Shown: positions 19,235 through 27,807, numbered from the stretch's first letter. The stretch is DNA of 32,541 bases from an uncultured Verrucomicrobiae bacterium (GCA_937976685.1 CALJWR010000025.1:1-32541); one strand, 5' to 3'. The notes: generated by a model from the letters alone, not told the origin. Numbers and translations are program-made.

Positions 19235-22200
19235 GTGAAACTCGCCGGATTGATCCTCGCCGCCGGGATGACTGTTGCCGGCCTGCTTGCCGGGGACCGT
19301 CCTCGGCCCGCCAACCTCGCCGGCTTTGGATTCGTCAGCCGGGTCAGCGCGAATGGCGCGACGCCGCCCGCGTTTCTGCCCGCGCTGACCAGTTCCACGA
19401 ACGCGGCCTCGGTGCGGTTCCTGCCCGAGGAGCGACTGTTGGTCGAATGGGAGCATCCTCGGCCGGTCCGGGCGATCGAACTGCGCTTCGCTGGTGCGGC
19501 ACCATCCCCCCGCGCGATCCGCGTCGAATGGTGGCACAGTGCCTGGCCGGACGCCGACCCGGAACGTTCAAGCCGACTCGACGACCCGTTCAATGGCAGC
19601 TGGATTCGCGGTCTGGTTCGCTCGGTGGAAGACCCGGGCGCCACCAACGCCGTTCGTCTGGAATTCGGTCCGCTCGGTCCCGGCGAAGTGACCGGCGTTC
19701 AGCGCACCGGTCTGACCCAACGCGTCACCTACCGTCTGCGGGTCAGTTTTGCCCTGCCCGTGGAACTTCAGCATTTCGCCGCGCATTCGGACGCGGTCGA
19801 ACGAACCGCCCGCCTGCGGTTCGAATGGGAGGTGCAAACGACCGTTCCCGGCGAGTGGAATCCCACCTTCGAGGTGCGCAACGGGTGCCTGCGCGAGATG
19901 CGCAAGACCAGTGCTCGGAGTGCGACGGTCACCGTGGAGTACGCGGACGCGCCCGACCCGCTGAGTCCCGACCGCGGCTACGTCATTTTTCGGAGCGGCG
20001 AGACCCGCAGCTTTGCCGTGTTCGTGGACGAGGTGCTGCGCGAGGGCGGGTTGCACGTGCGCGACGTGGGCGTTTTCGTGAGTGACGCCGCCCGGCAACT
20101 CACGTTCAGCCGCTGGTCCGGCCCCGGCAGCGGGGTTTGGTCGCAAGGGACGGTGCTGGAACAGGTCAGCCGACTGCCCGAAGAGAGCTTCTCTGCCGCT
20201 CGTGCGGCGCTCCCCGAGAAACCTCGACCTCCGCTCCGGCTGGGAGTACCCGATCTCCGGCAGAATTTTGTCCTCCTGCCCGACGGTGACTTTCAGTTGC
20301 GGGCCGATGCCCTGCGCGTTCCCGGGGCGGATTCCGCCTTGGTGGGACGGCCTTGGCCGGAGTTGACGTACGACTTCGAGACGGGCGAACGGCCGCGCAT
20401 GGGGCCGGGTGGTTCGCGACGAGTCACCCGCTCGTTGGAGGAGGGCTGGCTACCGATCGTTCATCATGCTTGGCGGGAAGGGGGGATGGAATGCGAGCAG
20501 ATTTCCCTCGCCGCGCCGTTGCGCCACGAGTTGTCCCGGCAGGAAAGGGGCAACGGCTCCGCGCCGGTCGTGCTGGCCACCCAATTCACGTTTCGCAACC
20601 CGACTGAACAGGTCGAAACCCTTACACTCTGGCTCGAAGTCAGCCGCCCCGAGCCGCTCCGTGTGTCCGTGGACAACACGCTCCTGCTCTCGCGGCCGTC
20701 GGACCATCGTCTTCGTGAAGGCGTCGTGCCGGTACGCGGCCACTTCAACGTGCGGGGTCAAGGTCGCGTGGATCTCGCGGTGCTGACGCCCGGCGGCCCT
20801 GGCAGTTACATTACCGCGCTTGCCGACCCGGCAACCGCACGGGACGCGATTCGCTATCAAGTCGAACTCGCGCCGGGAGCCAAACACGCCGTCGAGTTTT
20901 TTGTGCCCTGTCTGGAGTTGCAAACAGCCGAAGATCTGGCGGCCCTCAAACGGCTGTCGTTTGACCGCCTGCACACCGCCGTTCGCGAATTTTGGGAGCA
21001 ACGTCAGCGGCAAGGCATGGCCATAGCGGTACCGGAGCCGTGGCTGAACGATTTCTTCAAGGCAAACCTCTGGCGCGTTCTGATCTCGAGCGATGTGGAT
21101 CCGGCCACTGGTCTTCGCCATGCGCGCTCGGGCCTTCCGGGCGAGGGCAACCTTCTCCGAGAGACCGCGGTCGTTGCGCGCTCCCTCGAGATGCGGGGCG
21201 AACATGACGCCGCCGTGCGCCTGCTCGAACCATTCGTCTTGTCGCAGGGCAAACAAGGTCCCCCGGGTAATTTTTTGTCGCGGGAGGCGGTATTGGGGGC
21301 CGCCCATCCGGATGAGCCGGACCCGTACACCGGCCAGACCAGTGTCTTGGATCACGGTATCGGAATGTGGGCCGTGGCGGAACACTTCGCGTGGAGCCGG
21401 GATCCCGGCTATTTGCGGAGCGTGGTGCCCCGGCTGATCGGCGCGGCGGACTGGGTCACCCGCGAGCGCGCGGCCACGCGCTTCCTGTTGCCGGACGGCC
21501 GCCGCCCGCCCGAGTACGGCCTCCCTCCCGCAGCCGCCTTGCCGGGGGCGGCGGAACACCAGCACTGGTACGCCGCCAGCGGCTATCTGCTCCTCGGCAT
21601 GACGCACGTCCTCAACGCTGCCGGCGCGCTCGCGCTGCATCCCGAAACCGATCCCGCCCTGCGGCGCGCCGTGAGCCGCGAGGTCGGCCGGTTGGATCGC
21701 GACCTGAAAGCCTTCACCGCGGACCTCCGGCTTAGTCTTGCCGAAACAGTGGCCACCACGCCCGCGGTCCGCCTTCGCGACGGCCGGTATATTCCCCGGA
21801 TCCCCCCGCGCGTGCATTCATGGGTGCCGCGCGGCGATGGCTGGTTTCGTGCGACTACCTATTCGGCCCTCCATTTTGTGAACGCCGGCGTTCTCAGTCC
21901 CGGTCATCCCTTTGTCGAATGGATCGCGCAGGACCTCGAGGACAATCTGCTCTTCGGCGGGCCAAACGGAGCGAGCGTCGCTGCCCCCGCGACAGAATTG
22001 TTCCACGCCGGCAGCATCGCCCATCCCCCGCTGTCACTGGACTTGCCGATGGTCTATCTAAGACAGGATCGCATCCCTCACTTCCTGCGGGCGTTCTATA
22101 ACACGGCCGCCGCGAGACTCCACCCGGACGTAGTCTGCTTTGTGGACCCGGAGCTAAGCCCGGGAGAAGACGCCGGGTTCTGGTATCAGACCGGGGACGA

Positions 22201-22570
22201 ATGCCGTTTCATCCAGTGGCTGCGCCAGATGCTGATTCTCGAAAACGGCGACCGGCTGGAACTGGGCATGGGCGTACCGCGCGCCTGGATGGCGGACGGC
22301 CAGGCCATCCGGGTCGAACGCGCGGCGACGCTGTTCGGGCGGCTCCACCTCGAGATCGTGTCGCGCGTTGCTGAAAAACGAATCCTGGCTCGCGTCGCTC
22401 TCGAGCCGACGGTAACCCCGGGAGCCGTGCTGCTTCGCCTCCGCGATCCCGAAAGCCGCCCGATGCGCTCGGCCTCCGTCAATGGCCAGCGGGCTCGCTT
22501 GGACCGCGCGCGGCAGCTCATCGAGCTTCCTCCGACCAGCCGAGTCTGGGAGGTCGAAGCCCGTTTTTGA
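19235..22570 (+). CDS. Large exported protein of unknown function, possibly six-hairpin glycosidase-like
   Basis: I do not recognise this 1111-residue protein as a named family. The GTG at 19235 gives an immediate signal peptide (MKLAGLILAAGMTVAGLLAG); a TTG three codons earlier is also open. The N-terminal half (about 25-590) is beta-rich with many Arg/Pro and carries segments like FTFRNPTEQVETLTLWLEVSR, typical of glycoside hydrolase N-terminal beta-sandwiches. From about residue 600 (WLNDFFKANLWRVL) it turns helical, with aromatic/acidic segments such as TSVLDHGIGMW (Asp706) and AAEHQHWYAASGYLLLGMTH, as in (alpha/alpha)6-barrel glycosidases. The last 100 residues are beta-rich again (MRSASVNGQRARLD). 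The domain order resembles GH-like enzymes acting on oligosaccharides, but this is inference. It follows the Lrp regulator by 58 bases and converges with the Na+ symporter gene. Confidence 0.85.
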   Translation: MKLAGLILAAGMTVAGLLAGDRPRPANLAGFGFVSRVSANGATPPAFLPALTSSTNAASVRFLPEERLLVEWEHPRPVRAIELRFAGAAPSPRAIRVEWWHSAWPDADPERSSRLDDPFNGSWIRGLVRSVEDPGATNAVRLEFGPLGPGEVTGVQRTGLTQRVTYRLRVSFALPVELQHFAAHSDAVERTARLRFEWEVQTTVPGEWNPTFEVRNGCLREMRKTSARSATVTVEYADAPDPLSPDRGYVIFRSGETRSFAVFVDEVLREGGLHVRDVGVFVSDAARQLTFSRWSGPGSGVWSQGTVLEQVSRLPEESFSAARAALPEKPRPPLRLGVPDLRQNFVLLPDGDFQLRADALRVPGADSALVGRPWPELTYDFETGERPRMGPGGSRRVTRSLEEGWLPIVHHAWREGGMECEQISLAAPLRHELSRQERGNGSAPVVLATQFTFRNPTEQVETLTLWLEVSRPEPLRVSVDNTLLLSRPSDHRLREGVVPVRGHFNVRGQGRVDLAVLTPGGPGSYITALADPATARDAIRYQVELAPGAKHAVEFFVPCLELQTAEDLAALKRLSFDRLHTAVREFWEQRQRQGMAIAVPEPWLNDFFKANLWRVLISSDVDPATGLRHARSGLPGEGNLLRETAVVARSLEMRGEHDAAVRLLEPFVLSQGKQGPPGNFLSREAVLGAAHPDEPDPYTGQTSVLDHGIGMWAVAEHFAWSRDPGYLRSVVPRLIGAADWVTRERAATRFLLPDGRRPPEYGLPPAAALPGAAEHQHWYAASGYLLLGMTHVLNAAGALALHPETDPALRRAVSREVGRLDRDLKAFTADLRLSLAETVATTPAVRLRDGRYIPRIPPRVHSWVPRGDGWFRATTYSALHFVNAGVLSPGHPFVEWIAQDLEDNLLFGGPNGASVAAPATELFHAGSIAHPPLSLDLPMVYLRQDRIPHFLRAFYNTAAARLHPDVVCFVDPELSPGEDAGFWYQTGDECRFIQWLRQMLILENGDRLELGMGVPRAWMADGQAIRVERAATLFGRLHLEIVSRVAEKRILARVALEPTVTPGAVLLRLRDPESRPMRSASVNGQRARLDRARQLIELPPTSRVWEVEARF

Positions 22571-22669
22571 GATTCGCCGGGCAACGGAGGACCGCGACGA
22601 AAAGCCACGGGCTGATGGGTTGGCAGCGGCGCAACTCCGCGCGCGTGGTCCGGAGGGCGCCGGCACTGC

Positions 22670-24046
22670 TCAGAAGAGCTTTTTTCCGCTCAGTCCGGCG
22701 ATGAGGTTCACCAAGATGAAACCGATCACGAGCGGGCAGACGTACCGGACGAATATGCTCCAGATGCCGGCGAGCGAGACGCTTCCTAGGAACGGCTTCT
22801 TGAATCCGGGACAGCCACTGGCCAGTTCTTCGATGGCGTTAGCCGGTTTCCAGACGTACCCCGTGAAGACACTGCACAGCAGGGCGATCAACACGATCAG
22901 CAGGGTGCCGACCAGCAAATCCATGATGTCGAGGAAGCCCGTCTTGCCCAAAAACTTCACCTCGGTTAGCCACTTGCTGCCGCCCGCCGACAGCGCCGAC
23001 GGAATCCCAATCACGAACGCCAGCAGACCGACCCCCCAGGACGCCACGTTTCGAGACAGCTTCCGGTCGTCCAGCAGCCACGCCACGGGTACCTCCAGCA
23101 TCGAAATGGACGAGGTCAGGGCCGCCACCATGAGCAGCAAAAAGAAGACGCAGCCGACTAAGTTGCCCGCCGGCATTTGCTCGAAGACCGCCGGCAGCGT
23201 CTTGAACGTCAGGGCCGTGCCGGCGTCTGGCTGCATTCCAAACGCGAACACCGCCGGGAAGACCATGAACCCACCGAGGATGGCGATCGCCGTGTCGGTG
23301 ATCACCACCCAGAAACCGCTGCTGACGAGGTTCTGATCCTTCTTCACGTACGAGGCGTACGTGATCATCAGCCCCCAGCCGACGCTCAATGAGAACAGCG
23401 CCTGCCCGAGGGCCGTGATCAAAACGCTGCCGTTGATCTTGTTGAAGTCGGGTCTCAAGTAGTACTCCACCCCCGCCATTGCGCCCGGCAGGGTCAGGCT
23501 GCGGAGAATCACCAGCACTGCCATGGCAAGGAGGGCAGGCATGAGCAGTTTGGACCACCGCTCGATTCCCTTCTGCACGCCGCCATGCACGATCAGGATG
23601 GTCATCAGCATGAACGCGCCAAACAGGGGAATCACCCATTTCGGATCGGCGGCAAACTGGCCGAACTCCGTGTGCCGGCGCGTGAGCGACGTGAAGGCGT
23701 ACCCAACGGTCCATCCCGCGATGACGCCGTAGTAGCTCAACACCAGGAAACAACACAGGAGGCAGAAGACCCCGGTGATCGCGAAACCCGTGCGTGGACG
23801 GATGGCGAGGAAGGAATTGATGGCATCTCTGCCACCGGCCCGCCCGATGGCCAGCTCATTCCACAGCAGCGGCAGGCCGATTAACAACACGCATGCCAGA
23901 TACACCACGACGAACGCCGCGCCGCCGTTCTCGCCGGTCACGTAGGGAAAACGCCAGATGTTGCCCAAGCCGACGGCGGACCCGGCCGCCGCCAGAATGA
24001 ATCCCCATCGGGAACCCCATTGCGCGCGCTGCTCTGCAGATTGCAC
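22670..24046 (-). CDS. Neurotransmitter:sodium symporter (NSS/SNF) family transporter
   Basis: This is an inner-membrane Na+-coupled amino acid (or similar solute) importer with the LeuT fold, 458 residues. The length matches the 11-helix bacterial subgroup such as MhsT rather than 12-helix LeuT. The signature of helix 1 is GLGNIWRFPY at residues 26-35, containing the unwound substrate/Na+ site. GGAAFVVVYLACVLLIGLPLLWNELAIGR forms helix 2, and ALGQALFSLSVGWG and LTSSISMLEVPVAWLLDD match conserved helices 6 and 8. The start is a GTG at 24046, chosen because the family N-terminus begins just before helix 1. A good promoter ends 6 bases upstream, so the mRNA may be leaderless. The transported solute is unknown. 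Confidence 0.93.
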   Translation of the reverse strand: MQSAEQRAQWGSRWGFILAAAGSAVGLGNIWRFPYVTGENGGAAFVVVYLACVLLIGLPLLWNELAIGRAGGRDAINSFLAIRPRTGFAITGVFCLLCCFLVLSYYGVIAGWTVGYAFTSLTRRHTEFGQFAADPKWVIPLFGAFMLMTILIVHGGVQKGIERWSKLLMPALLAMAVLVILRSLTLPGAMAGVEYYLRPDFNKINGSVLITALGQALFSLSVGWGLMITYASYVKKDQNLVSSGFWVVITDTAIAILGGFMVFPAVFAFGMQPDAGTALTFKTLPAVFEQMPAGNLVGCVFFLLLMVAALTSSISMLEVPVAWLLDDRKLSRNVASWGVGLLAFVIGIPSALSAGGSKWLTEVKFLGKTGFLDIMDLLVGTLLIVLIALLCSVFTGYVWKPANAIEELASGCPGFKKPFLGSVSLAGIWSIFVRYVCPLVIGFILVNLIAGLSGKKLF

Positions 24047-24052
24047 AGCGGG

Positions 24053-24081
24053 GTTTTAGGGGCAGGGCAAGGGGTGGTCAA
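24053..24081 (-). promoter_or_regulatory. Strong candidate promoter abutting the symporter start codon
   Basis: On the minus strand TTGACC (24081-24076, 5 of 6 -35 matches), a 17-base spacer and TAAAAC (24058-24053, 4 of 6 -10 matches) are followed by 6 bases and the GTG at 24046. The predicted transcription start is the G of the start codon. Confidence 0.6.
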
Positions 24082-24229
24082 AGGGTTTGTGCGGCCGACT
24101 TGTTCACCCCAAATCGTCGCACCCAGGGCCACGAGCCACTCACCCTCTGGATGAGGCCGGACGCCGGAATTGCCCGGGCGGGGCAGGAATTGGGGGGGAT
24201 GGTGCGCCGGTTGGTTGACAACCCGGACC

Positions 24230-24258
24230 TTGCCACCTTTCCTTCCGCCCTCTGATTT
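24230..24258 (+). promoter_or_regulatory. Weak candidate promoter close to the PhoPQ-related gene start
   Basis: TTGCCA (24230-24235, 5 of 6 -35 matches), a 17-base spacer and TGATTT (24253-24258, poor -10) end 5 bases before the ATG at 24264. A perfect TTGACA at 24215-24220 is nearby but has no acceptable -10 at 16-18 bases. Confidence 0.2.
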
Positions 24259-24263
24259 GAAGC

Positions 24264-25697
24264 ATGAATACGAACCGACTCGTTCCGACAAAATGTGCCG
24301 GCCCGCTGGTTGCCCTCGCCGCCCTGACAATTCTCCTCGCGGGCTGCGCGCACCGTCCCGTGCCGGAAAACCTCCGAGCCATGCAAACGGATTTGGACCG
24401 CTACATCGCCAGGGTGGATACGAACTACACTTGGCACGTGGCGTCGTCCGGTAAGTCGAACGGCGCCACCGTGACCGCCATTGACCTTGTCTCTCAGGCT
24501 TGGCTCACGACAAACGAAGTCAACCGGACGTTGTGGCGACACTGGCTGCTCGTGGTGCAGCCGGACGAAGTCGCCCATGACACAGCGCTGCTCTTCATCG
24601 GCGGCGGCAGCAACAAAGACGGCAACCCGCCCAAACCCGGCGAACAACTGCTGCAAATTGCGAAACAAACGAAGTCTGTCGTCGCCGAATTGCGCATGGT
24701 GCCCAATCAGCCTCTGATCTTCGGAAACGACAGTCGCGAACGGGTGGAGGACGACTTGATCGCCTACACGTGGGACAAGTTTCTGCGAACCGGCGAGTCG
24801 CGCTGGCTGGCGCGGTTGCCGATGACAAAGGCAGCGGTGCGGGCCATGGACACAGTCACTGCGTTCTGCGCTTCTCCCGAGGGTGGCGGCAGGTCCATCG
24901 GGCAGTTCCTCGTAGCCGGCGGTTCCAAACGCGGCTGGACGACGTGGACGACTGCGGCCGCGGACCGGCGGGTAGTTGCCATTGTGCCGATCGTCATTGA
25001 CCTGTTGAACATCGTGCCCTCCTTCAAGCACCACTTCCGCGCCTACGGCTTCTACGCCCCGGCCGTTCAGGAGTACGTGGACATGGGCATCATGGATTGG
25101 ATGGGAACGAAGGAATTCGACCGTCTGCTCAAGATTGTTGAGCCCTACGAGTACCGCGACCGTCTGACCATGCCCAAGCTGATCGTCAACGCCTGCGGAG
25201 ACCAGTTCTTCCTGCCGGACTCATCGCAGTTCTATTTCGACGACCTCACGGGAGTAAAATACCTTCGCTACGTGCCCAACACCGACCACTCCCTCAAGGG
25301 CAGTGACGCTTGGTTCACCCTGCTCGCCTGGCACGATGCCATCCTCAATCAACGCGCCCTGCCGCAGTTCAGTTGGAACTTGAGCGAGAAGGAAATCCAG
25401 GTGACGCCCGCGACCGCGCCCACGGAAGTCCGGCTCTGGCAGGCCACGAACCCCATCGCCCGTGATTTCCGCGTGGAGACCCTCGGCGCGGTGTGGACTT
25501 CGACGGTGCTTTCCCCGGATGCCGCCGGCAACTACACGGGCCGGGTGGCGACGCCTGCCAGAGGCTGGACCGCCTTCCTGGTGGAACTCACCTTTGACCT
25601 CGGGGGACCGGCGCCGCTCAAACTGACCACACCAGTGCGCGTCACCCCGGCGGCGCTGCCTTTTCCCGAACCAGAGCCGAAACGCCCACGTCGGTAG
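24264..25697 (+). CDS. PhoPQ-activated pathogenicity-related family lipoprotein
   Basis: This is a predicted alpha/beta-hydrolase-fold protein of 477 residues in the PhoPQ_related (PqaA-like) family, whose biochemical activity is poorly known. The N-terminus is a lipoprotein signal with lipobox LLAGC (cleavage before Cys at about residue 28), so it is probably membrane-anchored. Family signatures are the RHWLLVVQPDEVAHDTALLF strand, GGSKRGWTTW with a nucleophile-like Ser221, and MPKLIVNACGDQFFLPDSS with Asp313. NTDHSLKGSD carries His342. Together these resemble a Ser-Asp-His triad. The last 120 residues form a beta domain. The ATG at 24264 has no Shine-Dalgarno. The gene is divergent from the symporter (217-base gap) and is followed by a hairpin-rich gap. 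Confidence 0.92.
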   Translation: MNTNRLVPTKCAGPLVALAALTILLAGCAHRPVPENLRAMQTDLDRYIARVDTNYTWHVASSGKSNGATVTAIDLVSQAWLTTNEVNRTLWRHWLLVVQPDEVAHDTALLFIGGGSNKDGNPPKPGEQLLQIAKQTKSVVAELRMVPNQPLIFGNDSRERVEDDLIAYTWDKFLRTGESRWLARLPMTKAAVRAMDTVTAFCASPEGGGRSIGQFLVAGGSKRGWTTWTTAAADRRVVAIVPIVIDLLNIVPSFKHHFRAYGFYAPAVQEYVDMGIMDWMGTKEFDRLLKIVEPYEYRDRLTMPKLIVNACGDQFFLPDSSQFYFDDLTGVKYLRYVPNTDHSLKGSDAWFTLLAWHDAILNQRALPQFSWNLSEKEIQVTPATAPTEVRLWQATNPIARDFRVETLGAVWTSTVLSPDAAGNYTGRVATPARGWTAFLVELTFDLGGPAPLKLTTPVRVTPAALPFPEPEPKRPRR

Positions 25698-25701
25698 CCG
25701 G

Positions 25702-25878
25702 GCGCTGCCTGTGCGGCCGGGCAGCGCGGGAACGTCAATCGCCGGCAGGACAGCCGGCCGGGGGCCAAATCGAAACGGTTTGGCCCCCAAAGACGGGAAG
25801 GGTTCGGGGGATTCTCTTCTCCCTGCGCCGAACGGGACCACTTGCAACAAGAAAGGCGGGCACCTTGCGGTGCCCGCC
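25702..25878. other. Cluster of four hairpins in the gap after the PhoPQ-related gene
   Basis: The 387-base gap 25698-26084 has no convincing gene but contains four hairpins in under 180 bases. The first is an 8-bp perfect stem 25702-25709/25720-25727, starting 5 bases after the stop. The second is 6 bp, 25741-25746/25753-25758. The third is a 13-bp stem with one G-T pair, 25760-25772/25776-25788, loop AAA. The fourth is a perfect 10-bp stem 25855-25864/25869-25878 with loop TTGC. None has a T-tract on the plus strand; the fourth is followed on the minus strand by TTTCTTG, a weak terminator-like run. The rest of the gap shows CCAAACCAAC twice (25891-25900, 25979-25988) and a 5-bp GGGGC/GCCCC hairpin. 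It could be a structured RNA, a factor-dependent termination zone or a repeat remnant. Confidence 0.6.
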
Positions 25879-26084
25879 CAACCCAAACAACCAAACCAAC
25901 CTCCTCTACCGCTAAGACTTGTTGCGGTTAACTCTCCAACCTGTGCGGCTTAGGGGGCTCCGCCCCAGATCGGAGAGGCCAAACCAACCAACTCTTTGGA
26001 CGCAAGTTCCGAGCCAGATGTTCAATCGAATAGCCGCCGGCCGGAGATCCATCGTGGCCGCCCCGGCCGGCCGCCCTGCCGCGC

Positions 26085-27461
26085 ATGAAGATCACCAATT
26101 TGAACCCGGCCGACGACATCGGCGCCAGCGCCTGGCACGTTGAAGTCGAAGGCCGCCATTTGCTGCTCGATGCCGGCGTTCACCCCAAACGGATTGGACG
26201 CGCCTCCCTCCCGCTCTTTCGCAAGCTGGATGGAGTTGATCTCGACGCGATCGCCATCAGCCACTGCCATCTGGACCACGTGGGAGCGTTGCCGATCGCG
26301 GTCCGGCGTCACCCTCACGCCCAAGTTTGGATGACCGAGTTGAGCTACTTCCTCGTCGAGCGGGTGCTGCACAACTCGGTGAACGTCATGATCCGGCAGC
26401 GGGATGAGGCCGGCGTTCGCGAGTACCCGCTTTTCAGCCACGATGAGGTCGAGACCATCGCGCCTGTTTTTGAGGGCGCTCGCTACAACCGGCCCGTGGA
26501 ATGGGCAGTCCCCTCCCGCCCCGGACGCCCGCATGCCTCACCGACCCTCGAGTTTTTTGACTCCGGGCACGTGCTGGGTTCGGCCGGCATCCTGGTTCAG
26601 GGCGCCCGGCAGCGACTGTTCTACACCGGTGACGTATCCTTCCGGGACCAAACCTTGCTCAAGGGGGCCCGGTTCGACGACGTTCGAGCGGACGTGCTGA
26701 TCTTGGAAACCACGCGTGGGGAGCACCCCGGCAAGGGCGATACGCGGAGGCCGCGGGAACTGCAAAGACTGCTCGACTGCATCCGCGCAACGCAGCAGCG
26801 CAAAGGCTCGGTGCTGATTCCCGCATTTGCCTTGGGGCGAACCCAGGAGATCCTCGGCCAACTGGCTCTCTGGATGAGCGCCGGCCAGCTTCGTCGTCAG
26901 CCGGTGTACATCGGAGGACTGGGCCGGGTGTTCACGGAGATTTACGACCTTCAAGCCCATCGAACCCGCCGGCATCATCCCCGGTTGTCGCTCCACGAGG
27001 GGCTTTCCCTCCAAGTCCTCGACGCGGCAGACCTGGCCAGCCTGAAGCTCACGGTGCCACGCCTTTGCGTTCTTACTTCTGGCATGGTGACGGAGAACAC
27101 CGCCGCCCACGACCTGGCGTTGCGGATGTTCGCGGAGGCACGCCACGCCATCTGCTTCGTGGGCTACGCGGACCCGGACACGCCGGGCGGTCGTTTGAAA
27201 GACTCCCAGCCCGACCGCCCATTTCTGTTTAGCGCGGGCTTTGGCGAAGTGCGCCGCGCCTGCGAGATCCATGAGTTTGATCTCACCGCCCACGCCGACC
27301 GTGAGGAGTTGGTGGAGTTCGTCGCGCGCGTGAATCCCCACGTCGTAGTCCTCGGACATGGCGACCCGCCCGCGCGGGAATGGTTCGCTCGGGAATTGAA
27401 GCGACGCAATCGCCGCCTACGGGTGCTGAATCCGGGGCCTGGCGAACAAGTTGAAACCTAA
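26085..27461 (+). CDS. Metallo-beta-lactamase fold protein with beta-CASP and RNA specificity domain
   Basis: This is a predicted two-zinc ribonuclease of the CPSF73/Cft2-like group (the type represented by Thermus TTHA0252), cytoplasmic, 458 residues. Metal ligands: His60, His62, Asp64 and His65 in HCHLDH, then a His in SGHVLGS (about residue 160) and an Asp in FYTGD (about 183). The beta-CASP insertion is recognised by KGSVLIPAFALGRTQEIL and by CVLTSGMVTENTAAH. The C-terminal RNA-specificity motif is LTAHADREELVEFV (about 402). The length is typical. The ATG at 26085 was taken as the first in-frame start close to the family N-terminus; no Shine-Dalgarno is present. It is distinct from RNase J, which is longer. 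The target RNAs are unknown; the nearest RNA gene is the tRNA-Gln 346 bases downstream. Confidence 0.9.
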   Translation: MKITNLNPADDIGASAWHVEVEGRHLLLDAGVHPKRIGRASLPLFRKLDGVDLDAIAISHCHLDHVGALPIAVRRHPHAQVWMTELSYFLVERVLHNSVNVMIRQRDEAGVREYPLFSHDEVETIAPVFEGARYNRPVEWAVPSRPGRPHASPTLEFFDSGHVLGSAGILVQGARQRLFYTGDVSFRDQTLLKGARFDDVRADVLILETTRGEHPGKGDTRRPRELQRLLDCIRATQQRKGSVLIPAFALGRTQEILGQLALWMSAGQLRRQPVYIGGLGRVFTEIYDLQAHRTRRHHPRLSLHEGLSLQVLDAADLASLKLTVPRLCVLTSGMVTENTAAHDLALRMFAEARHAICFVGYADPDTPGGRLKDSQPDRPFLFSAGFGEVRRACEIHEFDLTAHADREELVEFVARVNPHVVVLGHGDPPAREWFARELKRRNRRLRVLNPGPGEQVET

Positions 27462-27807
27462 TCGGCGAAGATCTTTCATGCCCGGACCGGAGAACTCCGT
27501 TCGCCCGAGCGACGACTCACACGCCGGAAAGCGGTGCCGAAAGGAGTTGGCAGCGGACGCCTCCGGTGTCGCGAAGCCAGTCGGCTCCGAGTTGCAGGAA
27601 TAGTTCGCGCGAATTCCTGTTCCGTCGGCGATCGAGCCCCGGGCCCGGACTCCGAGCGTGGCTGGCCACCAGCCGCAAATCAGCGGGAGTTGCCTGGCCG
27701 GTCTGCGCGAGGGTTTTCGCTGCCCTTTGTCGGTCCACTCGCTCCGGTCATGATCCGGATTTTCGCTTTGCGACCGAGGGATGTGCCGGATAGGTTGCGG
27801 GCCGGGG
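27462..27807. other. Gap before tRNA-Gln with palindromes, no supported gene
   Basis: This stretch holds no convincing coding gene. It contains a perfect 7-bp hairpin CAGGAAT/ATTCCTG (27595-27601/27613-27619) whose loop includes the palindrome TTCGCGCGAA, and a 6-bp GGCTGG/CCAGCC hairpin near 27660. A 73-codon minus-strand frame (27517-27738) reads smoothly but has no recognised family. The final 40 bases hold the candidate tRNA promoter. Confidence 0.5.
27768..27796 (+). promoter_or_regulatory. Candidate promoter of tRNA-Gln
   Basis: TTGCGA (27768-27773), a 17-base spacer and TAGGTT (27791-27796) are followed by 11 bases before the mature tRNA 5' end at 27808. This is the expected distance for a short 5' leader removed by RNase P. 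The -10 shares the TAG..T pattern with the rpsT promoter. Confidence 0.45.

Noticed and set aside
25855-25878. Intrinsic terminator for the PhoPQ-related gene
   Set aside because: The stem is perfect but is followed by CAACCCAAAC on the plus strand, with no T-tract, and it lies 160 bases after the stop.
25921-25990. Possible tRNA or SRP RNA in the hairpin-rich gap
   Set aside because: No cloverleaf could be drawn, and the GGAAGCAGCA-type SRP loop signature is absent.
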